A DNA stretch of 64,000 nucleotides, from the NCBI GenBank assembly GCA_963995525.1, contig OZ023207.1, positions 33,304,681-33,368,680 of the forward strand. Reading direction: 5' to 3'. Shown in pieces: positions 10,901 to 25,900 of this stretch. Below the pieces are notes generated by a model that searched no databases, had not been told where the DNA came from, and was given only the letters and a program-made list of their open reading frames with translations. Origin of the DNA: Escarpia spicata (Eukaryota; Annelida; Polychaeta; Sabellida; Siboglinidae). The position numbers and the translations under genes were made by a program. Numbering within the stretch: position 1 is the first letter of the stretch; the number at the start of each line of letters is the position of its first letter.

Positions 10901-13900
10901 TCATGTACAAACAATTATAATTGATATGATAAATATTAAACAATATAAAATAAATAAGTAAATTTAAATGTAATAAATTATTGTAAAATAATAATAATAA
11001 TTACATAACATTTAGGTAAGTGCATTTGATAAAGTCCACGTGATCATATCACAGAAACGCTTCTCTAAAAAGGTGTGTTTTAAGAACTGTTTTGAACTCT
11101 GGCTGTGTTTTTGCCATCCTGACACAGTCCGGCAGTCTGTTTCATAGACTTGCTGCAGACAGCAAAACGAGTGACCGTCTGCGAAGGCGGCACTGACAGT
11201 AGCGGCAAAGACACCGATCTCAGTTGCCGATTCGGTTGACGTCGGTTCAGTAACTGCGCGAGATGACTCGGTGCCAGGTCATGCATCACAGAGTACGCAC
11301 ATACAAGCACACTATATATGTCTGGCGCACACAGACAGGTAACCAATGCAAGTGCGGCAGCACTGGAGATACGTGGTCGTACTTCCTCGTACCGCACACG
11401 AGGTGGGCTGCGCAGTTTTCACACTTTGTTTTACAAGCATCGTCTGCGGTAGGCCATAGAGTAATAAATTTGCATAATCGAGGCGTGAAGTCACGAGCGC
11501 GTGCACCAGGGTTTTGCATGCATCATCAGTGATGCTTCGTCGAATGTGTTCAATGTTGCGAATCTGATTGTAGCACGACTTTGCTATCTGTGCATCATGT
11601 GCTTCCATAGTTAGAACTCTGTCAAGTATGACTCCAAGGTTGCGTACGGATGACTTCGGCGCAACCCGATGTTCGCCAATTGTCACGGAAATATCGGAGG
11701 GCAAATCGTTTCGTTGTTTTGAGGTGAGGAAGACGACTGCCTCTGACTTCTGGGTGTGTATCTTATCTAAGTTTGTTCAAGCCAATCGATCACCTCCGCT
11801 ACACATTGTTATATGTTCGTTTTTGCTGCAGTGAGTGGTTTCTCGTGCTCAACTGTCATATAAATTTCCGTGTCATCCGCATAACAATGATATTGCATGT
11901 CGTGTCGTGCAACGATGTCGCTCTTAGTTCTTGTGTATAAGCAGCATAATATTGGCCCAAGCACAGACACGTGTGGGGCGCTACATTTAAAAACACAACC
12001 AGTCGACGTTGTGCTTTCCACGGCGACTTTCTGATAACGTTCAATGATATACGAATGCAAATGCCGAGACTGTGATGCCGAACGAATGTTCCCTTGAATC
12101 ATCAATAAATCAATTGTGATTAATTGCTTCAATGCGCTGAACAAATCTAACATCACGAGAACAGTCTTGCACTTTCTATCCAGCGCCGCGGCGATGTCAT
12201 TCTTGACTCACAGGAGCGCCGTCTCCGTCGAGTGGCCATGGCGGTAAGCTCATTGAAAAGGATCACGCAATGTGTTCATATCAAGGTGATTGTTCAGATC
12301 TCAGTACGGTGTTGATTTAATTAACATTACAGCATCAACCTTTTATTAGCTCATATCATGTGTACAGCGGTGGACTCAACATATTACCTAGAATATTCAA
12401 CATTGGACCCAATGCTGAATATAGGGTTGCCTGAACATATAATTTGTCAACTGTGACACCCTGCCATTTGTACTGACATATAAATTACATGTACCCGGAA
12501 ACAAGCCATGCACAGACGGTTCAGTTGACGATGAAAATAATTCTGTCGATGGTGGCTTTTCTTCAGACGTTGTCTCTCCTCCGGTCGATGCTGATGTAGT
12601 TATTGATGAAGCAGTTGTAACTGTTGCAGTAGTTGTTGCCGTACTTGTTGTGGTTGCCGTCGTTTTTGGTGATGTTGTCGTTCGTTTTGTGGTGGTTGTT
12701 ATTGCCGGTGTACTTGTTGATGCTGCTTTGATGGCAAGTTTAAACGGTTGTTTTATTAGCACATACATTTATAGTCAATGAATAGAAAGTGTTTCTCATT
12801 TAGATGTTATTTTCACATTCGAACCATGTCATACACGCTATGCGACACACATCTTCTTTCATTCTAGTTTGCATAGCAACCCTATGTAAAACTTTGCAAA
12901 GTCGTCTGTAAGAATTTCATTTGGCGACAATACGTTTTAATGATAAGTCAACAAAGCAAGTGCAACTGTTCCCACACAGCAGTATAAACTGCTATATTTA
13001 AAAAGCAATGCTCTATTAAAAAATATTACCAAAGACATATAATAAATCAATTGAAAATATATTTCAGAGACATACACTTTATGCCAATCGCCATAGTTAC
13101 GGAATTTGTTCAAACCTTGTTCACAGTGAAAACCACCAAATCCAGAACTGCCGCAATCACACGTGTAACCGTTAAGTTTATCTACACATGTACCACCATT
13201 TTCGCATGGATTGCTTCTGCATTCTTTGATTTCTGCAATAGGAAACACAAATTTGATTCATGAAAGAAAGAAATGTACTAATATATAATGCAATCGGATT
13301 AGGCAGAAAAACATGGTCGTTGAGTAGAGAAGGGCATCATATAGGCAAATACTCATATCGCTAATAAACGTTTTCCAGTTTCGTACTTCAACGCGTGTTT
13401 TTAATCTTTAACATATATTTACAATCAACAATGAAAATATCCTATTGCATGTTGACAACAAAAAGAAACCGCACCTGAAGAACACTGCGGATCTGTGTAG
13501 CCAAGCGCACACAAACAGGTGTACGAGTCGACTGCATCCTCGCATGTCCCACCGTTCAGGCAAGGCTTGCTTTGGCATTCACCAACATCTACACATCGAC
13601 GAAAGGACCAATGCATCAAAGAATCTATTATCATCAATGAATTGGCAAGTATTTTATTGCTATAGCTTAAATTAATCTTATACATTTCATTCAATCAATC
13701 AATCTGTCGACCAGACCGTAAATAGGAAGTTTATTTCCACAACCAAATAGTATAATATTTCTAAATACAGCACAATTTATTGGAAGTACAAAAATACATA
13801 ATTAATCAATAGTGTGATGGAAAGAGGAAGAGCAACATAATCACATTAATGAATTGTTCATATCCATTGATGCAGGGCTTAAGATATACACTTACCAAAA

Positions 13901-16900
13901 TTGCAATCATTTCCTTTGTAACCCGCATGGCACAGACACCTGTAGATAGAGCCGTCATTATCGCCTAAACATGTTCCGCCGTTTTCGCAACGTTTCGTTT
14001 TGCACAAACCTACATCTGAAACAAAAAAGACAGTACACAATAATTATATGAAGACGATCTAGCGCAGGTATGTATCGTGTACAGCAAATATACTACTCCT
14101 GTTTTGAGTTAGGTTTATCAGACGTGTGTCTAATTAAACATACACATAGTATTACACGAGCTATATTACTTCTGATGCAATTTAGCGAATCCCGGTGTGT
14201 GAAGAACAAATACATCAAGTCAAATCTCGATTTACGGTCGGCTGCATCTATCTAACAATATGCCGCACTAGGACAGTCGAAGTAATGTCCGAAAGAGTAA
14301 CATTTATCAAATTCATTCCTCTGATTCGAATAATAATAATTACTATACAGTTTATTTGCATAGCGTCCGAATCAACAACCAGATTGCTCTCAGATGCTTC
14401 ACATACAAGTGCACGTAACTATGTAGATTTGTATGATAGATAGGAACAAAAATAATTCTAAAATATATATCATACAATAATAACAAAAACATTCATTACA
14501 TAATTATTATACCTTTATGTACAAACAATTATAATTGATATGATAAATATTAAACAATATAAAATAAATAAGTAAATTAAAATGTAATAAATTATTTTAA
14601 AATAATAATAATAATTACATAACATTTAGGTAAGTGCATTTGATAAAGTCCACGTGATCATATCACAGAAACGCTTCTCTAAAAAGGTGTGTTTTAAGAA
14701 CTGTTTTGAACTCTGGCTGTGTTTTTGCCATCCTGACACAGTCCGGCAGTCAGTTTCATAGACTTGCTGCAGACAGCAAAACGAGTGACCGTCTGCGAAG
14801 GCGGCACTGACAGTAGCGGCAAAGACACCGATCTCAGTTGCCGATTCGGTTGACGTCGGTTCAGTAAATGCGCGAGATGACTCGGTGCCAGGTCATGCAT
14901 CACAGAGTACGCACATACAAGCACTATATATGTCTGGCGCACACAGACAGGTAACCAATGCAAGTGCGGCAGCACTGGAGTTACGTGGTCGTACTTCCTC
15001 GTACCGCACACGAGGTGGGCTGCGCAGTTTTCACACTTTGTTTTACAAGCATCGTCTGCGGTAGGCCATAGAGTAATAAATTTGCATAATCGAGGCGTGA
15101 AGTCACGAGCGCGTGCACCATGGTTTTGCATGCATCATCAGTGATGCTTCGTCGAATGTGTTCAATGTTGCGAATCTGATTGTAGCACGACTTTGCTATC
15201 TGTGCATCCTGTGCTTCCATAGTTAGAACTCTGTCAAGTATGACTCCAAGGTTGCGTACGGATGACTTCGGCGCAACCCGATGTTCGCCAATTGTCACGG
15301 AAATATCGGAGGGCAAATCGTTTCGTTGTTTTGAGGTGAGGAAGACGACTGCCTCTGACTTCTGGGTGTGTATCTTAACTAATTTTGTTCAAGCCAATCG
15401 ATCACCTCCGCTACACATTGTTCAATGTTCGTTTTTGCCGCAGTGAGTGGTTTCTCGTGCTCAACTGTCATATAAATGTCCGTGTCATCCGCATAACAAT
15501 GATACTGCATGCCGTGACGTGCAACGATGTCGCTCTTAGGTATTGTGTATAAGCAGCATAATATTGACCCAAGCACAGACACGTGTGGGGCGCTACATTT
15601 AAAAACACAACCAGTCGACGTTGTGCTTTCCACGGCGACTTTCTGATAACGTTCAGTGATATACGAATGCAAATGCCGAGACTGTGATGCCGAACGAATG
15701 TTCCCTTGAATCATCAAGAAATCAATTGTGATTAATTGCTTCAATGCGCTGAACAAATCTAACATCACGAGAACAGTCTTGCACTTTCTATCCAGCGCCG
15801 CGGCGATGTCATTCTTGACTCACAGGAGCGCCGTCTCCGTCGAGTGGCCATGGCGGTAAGCTCATTGAAAAGGATCACGCAATGGGTGATTGTTCAGATC
15901 TCAGTACGGTGTTGATTTAATTAACATTACAGCATCAACCTTTTATTAGCTCATATCATGTGTACAGCGGTGGACTCAACATATTACCTAGAATATTCAA
16001 CATTGGCCCGAATGCTGAATATAGGGTTGCCTGAACATATAATTTGCCAACTGTGACACCTTGCCATTTATACTGACATATAAATTACACGTACCCGGAA
16101 ACAAGCCATGCACAGACGGTTCAGTTGACGATGAAAATAATTCTGTCGATGGTGGCTTTTCTTCAGACGTTGTCTCTCCTCCGGTCGATGCTGTTGTAGT
16201 TATTGATGAAGCAGTTGTAACTGTTGCAGTAGTTGTTGCCGTACTTGTTGTGGTTGCCGTCGTTTTTGGTGATGTTGTCGTTCGTTTTGTGGTGGTTGTT
16301 ATTGCCGGTGTACTTGTTGATGCTGCTTTGATGGCAAGTTTAAACGGTTGTTTTATTAGCACATACATTAATAGTCAATGAATAGAAAGTGTTTCTCATT
16401 TAGATGTTATTTTCACATTCGAACCATGTCATACACGCTATGCGACACACATCTTCTTTCATTCTAGTTTGCATAGCAACCCTATGTAAAACTTTGCAAA
16501 GTCGTCTGTAAGAATTTCATTTGGCGACAATATGTTTTAATGATAAGTCAACAAAGCAAGTGCAACTGTTCCCACACAGCAATATAAACTGCTATATTTA
16601 AAAAGCAATGCTCTATTAAAAAATATTACCAAAGACATATAATAAATCAATTGAAAATATATTTCAGAGACATACACTTTATGCCAATCGCCATAGTTAC
16701 GGAATTTGTTCAAACCTTGTTCACAGTGAAAACCACCAAATCCAGAACTGCCGCAATCACACGTGTAACCGTTAAGTTTATCTACACATGTACCACCATT
16801 TTCGCATGGATTGCTGCTGCATTCTTTGATTTCTGCAACAGGAAACACAAATTTGATTCATGAAAGAAAGAAATGTACTAATATATAATGCAATCGGATT

Positions 16901-19900
16901 AGGCAGAAAAACATGGTCGTTGAGTAGAGAAGGACATCATATAGGCAAATACTCATATCGCTAATACACGTTTTCCAGTTTCGTACTTCAACGCGTGTTT
17001 TTAATCTTTAATATATATTTACAATCAACAATGAAAATATCCTATTGAATGTTGACAACAAAAAGAAACCGCACCTGAAGAACACTGCGGATCTGTGTAG
17101 CCAAGCGCACACAAACAGGTGTACGAGTCGACTGCATCCTCGCATGTCCCACCGTTCAGGCAAGGCTTGCTTTGGCATTCATCAACATCTACACATCGAC
17201 GAAAGGAGCAATGCATCAAAGAATATATTATCATCAATGAATTGGCAAGTATTTTATTGCTATAGCTTAAATTAATCTGATACATTTCATTCAATCAATC
17301 AATCTGTCGACTAGACCGTAAATAGGAAGTTTATTTCCACAACCAAATAGTATAATATTTCTAAATACTGCACAATTTATTGGAAGTACAAAAATACATA
17401 ATTAATCAATAGTGTGATGGAAAGAGGAAGAGCAACATAATCACATTAATGAATTGTTCATATCCATTGATGCCGGGCTTAAGATATACACTTACCAAAA
17501 TTGCAATCATTTCCTTTGTAACCCGCAGGGCACAGACACCTGTAGATAGAGCCGTCATTATCGCCTAAACATGTTCCGCCGTTTTCGCAACGTTTCGTTT
17601 TGCACAAACCTACATCTGAAACAAAAAAGACAGGACACAATAATTATATGAAGACGATCTAGCGCAGGTATGTATCGTGTACAGCAAATATACTACTCCT
17701 GTTTTGAGTTAAGTTTATCAGGCGTGTGTCTAATTAAACATACACATAGTATTACACGAGCTATATTACTTCTGCTGCAATTTAGCGAATCCAGGTGTGT
17801 GAAGAACAAATACATCAAGTCAAATCTCGATTTACGGTCGGCTGCATCTATCTAACAATATGCCGCACTAGGACAGTCGAAGTAATGTCCGAAAGAGTAA
17901 CATTTATCAAATTCATTCCTCTGATTCGAATAATAATAATTACTATACAGTTTATTTGCATAGCGCCCGAATCAACAACCAGATTGCTCTCAGATGCTTC
18001 ACATACAAGTGCACGTAACTATGTAGATTTGTATGATAGATAGGAACAAAAATAATTCTAAAATATATATCATACAATAATAACGAAAACATTCATTACA
18101 TAATTATTAGACCTTCATGTACAAACAATTATAATTTATATGATAAATATTAAACAATATAAAATAAATAAGTAAATTAAAATGTAATAAATTATTTTAA
18201 AATAATAATAATAATTACATAACATTTAGGTAAGTGCATTTGATAAAGTCCACGTGATCATATCACAGAAACGCTTCTCTAAAAAGGTGTGTTTTAAGAA
18301 CTGTTTTGAACTCTGGCTGTGTTTTTGCCATCCTGACACAGTCCGGCAGTCTGTTTCATAGACTTGCTGCAGACAGCAAAACGAGTGACCGTCTGCGAAG
18401 GCGGCACTGACAGTAGCGGCAAAGACACCGATCTCAGTTGCCGATTCGGTTGACGTCGGTTCAGTAACTGCGCGAGATGACTCGGTGCCACGTCATGCAT
18501 CACAGAGTACGCACATACAAGCACACTATATGTCTGGCGCACACAGACAGGTAACCAATGCAAGTGCGGCAGCACTGGAGTTACGTGGTCGTACTTCCTC
18601 GTACCGCACACGAGGTGGGCTGCGCAGTTTTCACACTTTGTTTTACAAGCATCGTCTGCGGTAGGCCATAGAGTAATACATTTGTATAATCGAGGCGTGA
18701 AGTCACGAGCGCGTGCACCAGGGTTTTGCATGCATCATCAGTGATGCTTCGTCGAATGTGTTCAATGTTGCGAATCTGATTGTAGCACGACTTTGCTATC
18801 TGTGCATCCTGTGCTTCCATAGTTAGAACTCTCTCAAGTATGACTCCAAGTTTGCGTACGGATGACTTCGGCGCAACCCGATGTTCGCCAATTGTCACGG
18901 AAATATCGGAGGGCAAATCGTTTCGTTGTTTTGAGGTGAGGAAGACGACTGCCTCTGACTTCTGGGTGTGTATCTTAACTAATTTTGTTCAAGCCAATCG
19001 ATCACCTCCGCTACACATTGTTCAATGTTCGTTTTTGCTGCAGTGAGTGGTTTCTCGTGCTCAACTGTCATATAAATATCCGTGTCATCCGCATAACAAT
19101 GATACTGCATGCCGTGACGTGCAACGATGTCGCTCTTAGGTCTTGTGTATAAGCAGCATAATATTGACCCAAGCACAGACACGTGTGGGGCGCTACATTT
19201 AAAAACACAACCAGTCGACGTTGTGCTTTCCACGGCGACTTTCTGATAACGTTCAGTGATATACGAATGCAAATGCCGAGACTGTGATGCCGAACGAATG
19301 TTCCCTTGAATCATCAAGAAATCAATTGTGATTAATTGCTTCAATGCGCTGAACAAATCTAACATCACGAGAACAGTCTTGCACTTTCTATCCAGCGCCG
19401 CGGCGATGTCATTCTTGACTCACAGGAGCGCCGTCTCCGTCGAGTGGCCATGGCGGTAAGCTCATTGAAAAGGATCACGCAATGGGTGATTGTTCAGATC
19501 TCAGTACGGTGTTGATTTAATTAACATTACAGCATCAACCTTTTATTAGCTCATATCATGTGTACAGCGGTGGACTCAACATATTACCTAGAATATTCAA
19601 CATTGGCCCGAATGCTGAATATAGGGTTGCCTGAACATATAATTTGCCAACTGTGACACCTTGCCATTTATACTGACATATAAATTACACGTACCCGGAA
19701 ACAAGCCATGCACAGACGGTTCAGTTGACGATGAAAATAATTCTGTCGATGGTGGCTTTTCTTCAGACGTTGTCTCTCCTCCGGTCGATGCTGTTGTAGT
19801 TATTGATGAAGCAGTTGTAACTGTTGCAGTAGTTGTTGCCGTACTTGTTGTGGTTGCCGTCGTTTTTGGTGATGTTGTCGTTCGTTTTGTGGTGGTTGTT

Positions 19901-22900
19901 ATTGCCGGTGTACTTGTTGATGCTGCTTTGATGGCAAGTTTAAACGGTTGTTTTATTAGCACATACATTAATAGTCAATGAATAGAAAGTGTTTCTCATT
20001 TAGATGTTATTTTCACATTCGAACCATGTCATACACGCTATGCGACACACATCTTCTTTCATTCTAGTTTGCATAGCAACCCTATGTAAAACTTTGCAAA
20101 GTCGTCTGTAAGAATTTCATTTGGCGACAATATGTTTTAATGATAAGTCAACAAAGCAAGTGCAACTGTTCCCACACAGCAATATAAACTGCTATATTTA
20201 AAAAGCAATGCTCTATTAAAAAATATTACCAAAGACATATAATAAATCAATTGAAAATATATTTCAGAGACATACACTTTATGCCAATCGCCATAGTTAC
20301 GGAATTTGTTCAAACCTTGTTCACAGTGAAAACCACCAAATCCAGAACTGCCGCAATCACACGTGTAACCGTTAAGTTTATCTACACATGTACCACCATT
20401 TTCGCATGGATTGCTGCTGCATTCTTTGATTTCTGCAACAGGAAACACAAATTTGATTCATGAAAGAAAGAAATGTACTAATATATAATGCAATCGGATT
20501 AGGCAGAAAAACATGGTCGTTGAGTAGAGAAGGACATCATATAGGCAAATACTCATATCGCTAATACACGTTTTCCAGTTTCGTACTTCAACGCGTGTTT
20601 TTAATCTTTAATATATATTTACAATCAACAATGAAAATATCCTATTGAATGTTGACAACAAAAAGAAACCGCACCTGAAGAACACTGCGGATCTGTGTAG
20701 CCAAGCGCACACAAACAGGTGTACGAGTCGACTGCATCCTCGCATGTCCCACCGTTCAGGCAAGGCTTGCTTTGGCATTCATCAACATCTACACATCGAC
20801 GAAAGGAGCAATGCATCAAAGAATATATTATCATCAATGAATTGGCAAGTATTTTATTGCTATAGCTTAAATTAATCTGATACATTTCATTCAATCAATC
20901 AATCTGTCGACTAGACCGTAAATAGGAAGTTTATTTCCACAACCAAATAGTATAATATTTCTAAATACTGCACAATTTATTGGAAGTACAAAAATACATA
21001 ATTAATCAATAGTGTGATGGAAAGAGGAAGAGCAACATAATCACATTAATGAATTGTTCATATCCATTGATGCCGGGCTTAAGATATACACTTACCAAAA
21101 TTGCAATCATTTCCTTTGTAACCCGCAGGGCACAGACACCTGTAGATAGAGCCGTCATTATCGCCTAAACATGTTCCGCCGTTTTCGCAACGTTTCGTTT
21201 TGCACAAACCTACATCTGAAACAAAAAAGACAGGACACAATAATTATATGAAGACGATCTAGCGCAGGTATGTATCGTGTACAGCAAATATACTACTCCT
21301 GTTTTGAGTTAAGTTTATCAGGCGTGTGTCTAATTAAACATACACATAGTATTACACGAGCTATATTACTTCTGCTGCAATTTAGCGAATCCAGGTGTGT
21401 GAAGAACAAATACATCAAGTCAAATCTCGATTTACGGTCGGCTGCATCTATCTAACAATATGCCGCACTAGGACAGTCGAAGTAATGTCCGAAAGAGTAA
21501 CATTTATCAAATTCATTCCTCTGATTCGAATAATAATAATTACTATACAGTTTATTTGCATAGCGCCCGAATCAACAACCAGATTGCTCTCAGATGCTTC
21601 ACATACAAGTGCACGTAACTATGTAGATTTGTATGATAGATAGGAACAAAAATAATTCTAAAATATATATCATACAATAATAACGAAAACATTCATTACA
21701 TAATTATTAGACCTTCATGTACAAACAATTATAATTTATATGATAAATATTAAACAATATAAAATAAATAAGTAAATTAAAATGTAATAAATTATTTTAA
21801 AATAATAATAATAATTACATAACATTTAGGTAAGTGCATTTGATAAAGTCCACGTGATCATATCACAGAAACGCTTCTCTAAAAAGGTGTGTTTTAAGAA
21901 CTGTTTTGAACTCTGGCTGTGTTTTTGCCATCCTGACACAGTCCGGCAGTCTGTTTCATAGACTTGCTGCAGACAGCAAAACGAGTGACCGTCTGCGAAG
22001 GCGGCACTGACAGTAGCGGCAAAGACACCGATCTCAGTTGCCGATTCGGTTGACGTCGGTTCAGTAACTGCGCGAGATGACTCGGTGCCACGTCATGCAT
22101 CACAGAGTACGCACATACAAGCACACTATATGTCTGGCGCACACAGACAGGTAACCAATGCAAGTGCGGCAGCACTGGAGTTACGTGGTCGTACTTCCTC
22201 GTACCGCACACGAGGTGGGCTGCGCAGTTTTCACACTTTGTTTTACAAGCATCGTCTGCGGTAGGCCATAGAGTAATACATTTGTATAATCGAGGCGTGA
22301 AGTCACGAGCGCGTGCACCAGGGTTTTGCATGCATCATCAGTGATGCTTCGTCGAATGTGTTCAATGTTGCGAATCTGATTGTAGCACGACTTTGCTATC
22401 TGTGCATCCTGTGCTTCCATAGTTAGAACTCTCTCAAGTATGACTCCAAGTTTGCGTACGGATGACTTCGGCGCAACCCGATGTTCGCCAATTGTCACGG
22501 AAATATCGGAGGGCAAATCGTTTCGTTGTTTTGAGGTGAGGAAGACGACTGCCTCTGACTTCTGGGTGTGTATCTTAACTAATTTTGTTCAAGCCAATCG
22601 ATCACCTCCGCTACACATTGTTCAATGTTCGTTTTTGCTGCAGTGAGTGGTTTCTCGTGCTCAACTGTCATATAAATATCCGTGTCATCCGCATAACAAT
22701 GATACTGCATGCCGTGACGTGCAACGATGTCGCTCTTAGGTCTTGTGTATAAGCAGCATAATATTGACCCAAGCACAGACACGTGTGGGGCGCTACATTT
22801 AAAAACACAACCAGTCGACGTTGTGCTTTCCACGGCGACTTTCTGATAACGTTCAGTGATATACGAATGCAAATGCCGAGACTGTGATGCCGAACGAATG

Positions 22901-25900
22901 TTCCCTTGAATCATCAAGAAATCAATTGTGATTAATTGCTTCAATGCGCTGAACAAATCTAACATCACGAGAACAGTCTTGCACTTTCTATCCAGCGCCG
23001 CGGCGATGTCATTCTTGACTCACAGGAGCGCCGTCTCCGTCGAGTGGCCATGGCGGTAAGCTCATTGAAAAGGATCACGCAATGGGTGATTGTTCAGATC
23101 TCAGTACGGTGTTGATTTAATTAACATTACAGCATCAACCTTTTATTAGCTCATATCATGTGTACAGCGGTGGACTCAACATATTACCTAGAATATTCAA
23201 CATTGGCCCGAATGCTGAATATAGGGTTGCCTGAACATATAATTTGCCAACTGTGACACCTTGCCATTTATACTGACATATAAATTACACGTACCCGGAA
23301 ACAAGCCATGCACAGACGGTTCAGTTGACGATGAAAATAATTCTGTCGATGGTGGCTTTTCTTCAGACGTTGTCTCTCCTCCGGTCGATGCTGTTGTAGT
23401 TATTGATGAAGCAGTTGTAACTGTTGCAGTAGTTGTTGCCGTACTTGTTGTGGTTGCCGTCGTTTTTGGTGATGTTGTCGTTCGTTTTGTGGTGGTTGTT
23501 ATTGCCGGTGTACTTGTTGATGCTGCTTTGATGGCAAGTTTAAACGGTTGTTTTATTAGCACATACATTAATAGTCAATGAATAGAAAGTGTTTCTCATT
23601 TAGATGTTATTTTCACATTCGAACCATGTCATACACGCTATGCGACACACATCTTCTTTCATTCTAGTTTGCATAGCAACCCTATGTAAAACTTTGCAAA
23701 GTCGTCTGTAAGAATTTCATTTGGCGACAATATGTTTTAATGATAAGTCAACAAAGCAAGTGCAACTGTTCCCACACAGCAGTATAAACTGCTATATTTA
23801 AAAAGCAATGCTCTATTAAAAAATATTACCAAAGACATATAATAAATCAATTGAAAATATATTTCAGAGACATACACTTTATGCCAATCGCCATAGTTAC
23901 GGAATTTGTTCAAACCTTGTTCACAGTGAAAACCACCAAATCCAGAACTGCCGCAATCACACGTGTAACCGTTAAGTTTATCTACACATGTACCACCATT
24001 TTCGCATGGATTGCTGCTGCATTCTTTGATTTCTGCAACAGGAAACACAAATTTGATTCATGAAAGAAAGAAATGTACTAATATATAATGCAATCGGATT
24101 AGGCAGAAAAACATGGTCGTTGAGTAGAGAAGGACATCATATAGGCAAATACTCATATCGCTAATACACGTTTTCCAGTTTCGTACTTCAACGCGTGTTT
24201 TTAATCTTTAATATATATTTACAATCAACAATGAAAATATCCTATTGAATGTTGACAACAAAAAGAAACCGCACCTGAAGAACACTGCGGATCTGTGTAG
24301 CCAAGCGCACACAAACAGGTGTACGAGTCGACTGCATCCTCGCATGTCCCACCGTTCAGGCAAGGCTTGCTTTGGCATTCATCAACATCTACACATCGAC
24401 GAAAGGAGCAATGCATCAAAGAATATATTATCATCAATGAATTGGCAAGTATTTTATTGCTATAGCTTAAATTAATCTTATACATTTCATTCAATCAATC
24501 AATCTGTCGACCAGACCGTAAATAGGAAGTTTATTTCCACAACCAAATAGTATAATATTTCTAAATACTGCACAATTTATTGGAAGTACAAAAATACATA
24601 ATTAATCAATAGTATGATGGAAAGAGGAAGAGCAACATAATCACATTAATGAATTGTTCATATCCATTGATGCCGGGCTTAAGATATACACTTACCAAAA
24701 TTGCAATCATTTCCTTTGTAACCCGCAGGGCACAGACACCTGTAGATAGAGCCGTCATTATCGCCTAAACATGTTCCGCCGTTTTCGCAACGTTTCGTTT
24801 TGCACAAACCTACATCTGAAACAAAAAAGACAGGACACAATAATTATATGAAGACGATCTAGCGCAGGTATGTATCGTGTACAGCAAATATACTACTCCT
24901 GTTTTGAGTTAAGTTTATCAGGCGTGTGTCTAATTAAACATACACATAGTATTACACGAGCTATATTACTTCTGCTGCAATTTAGCGAATCCAGGTGTGT
25001 GAAGAACAAATACATCAAGTCAAATCTCGATTTACGGTCGGCTGCATCTATCTAACAATATGCCGCACTAGGACAGTCGAAGTAATGTCCGAAAGAGTAA
25101 CATTTATCAAATTCATTCCTCTGATTCGAATAATAATAATTACTATACAGTTTATTTGCATAGCGCCCGAATCAACAACCAGATTGCTCTCAGATGCTTC
25201 ACATACAAGTGCACGTAACTATGTAGATTTGTATGATAGATAGGAACAAAAATAATTATAAAATATATATCATACAATAATAACGAAAACATTCATTACA
25301 TAATTATTAGACCTTCATGTACAAACAATTATAATTGATATGATAAATATTAAACAATATAAAATAAATAAGTAAATTAAAATGTAATAAATTATTTTAA
25401 AATAATAATAATAATTACATAACATTTAGGTAAGTGCATTTGATAAAGTCCACGTGATCATATCACAGAAACGCTTCTCTAAAAAGGTGTGTTTTAAGAA
25501 CTGTTTTGAACTCTGGCTGTGTTTTTGCCATCCTGACACAGTCCGGCAGTCTGTTTCATAGACTTGCTGCAGACAGCAAAACGAGTGACCGTCTGCGAAG
25601 GCGGCACTGACAGTAGCGGCAAAGACACCGATCTCAGTTGCCGATTCGGTTGACGTCGGTTCAGTAACTGCGCGAGATGACACGGTGCCAGGCCATGCAT
25701 CACAGAGTACGCACATACAAGCACACTATATGTCTGGCGCACACAGACAGGTAACCAATGCAAGTGCGGCAGCACTGGAGTTACGTGGTCGTACTTCCTC
25801 GTACCGCACACGAGGTGGGCTGCGCAGTTTTCACACTTTGTTTTACAAGCATCGTCTGCGGTAGGCCATAGAGTAATACATTTGTATAATCGAGGCGTGA

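Larger units (their letters stand above)
15543..23780. repeat. Perfect 3,600-bp-shifted tract across units 5-7
   Basis: Bases 15,543-20,180 match 19,143-23,780 with no difference that I could find. The tract is longer than one unit, so unit 6 is best explained as an extra unit inserted by a recent unequal exchange. Confidence 0.85.
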
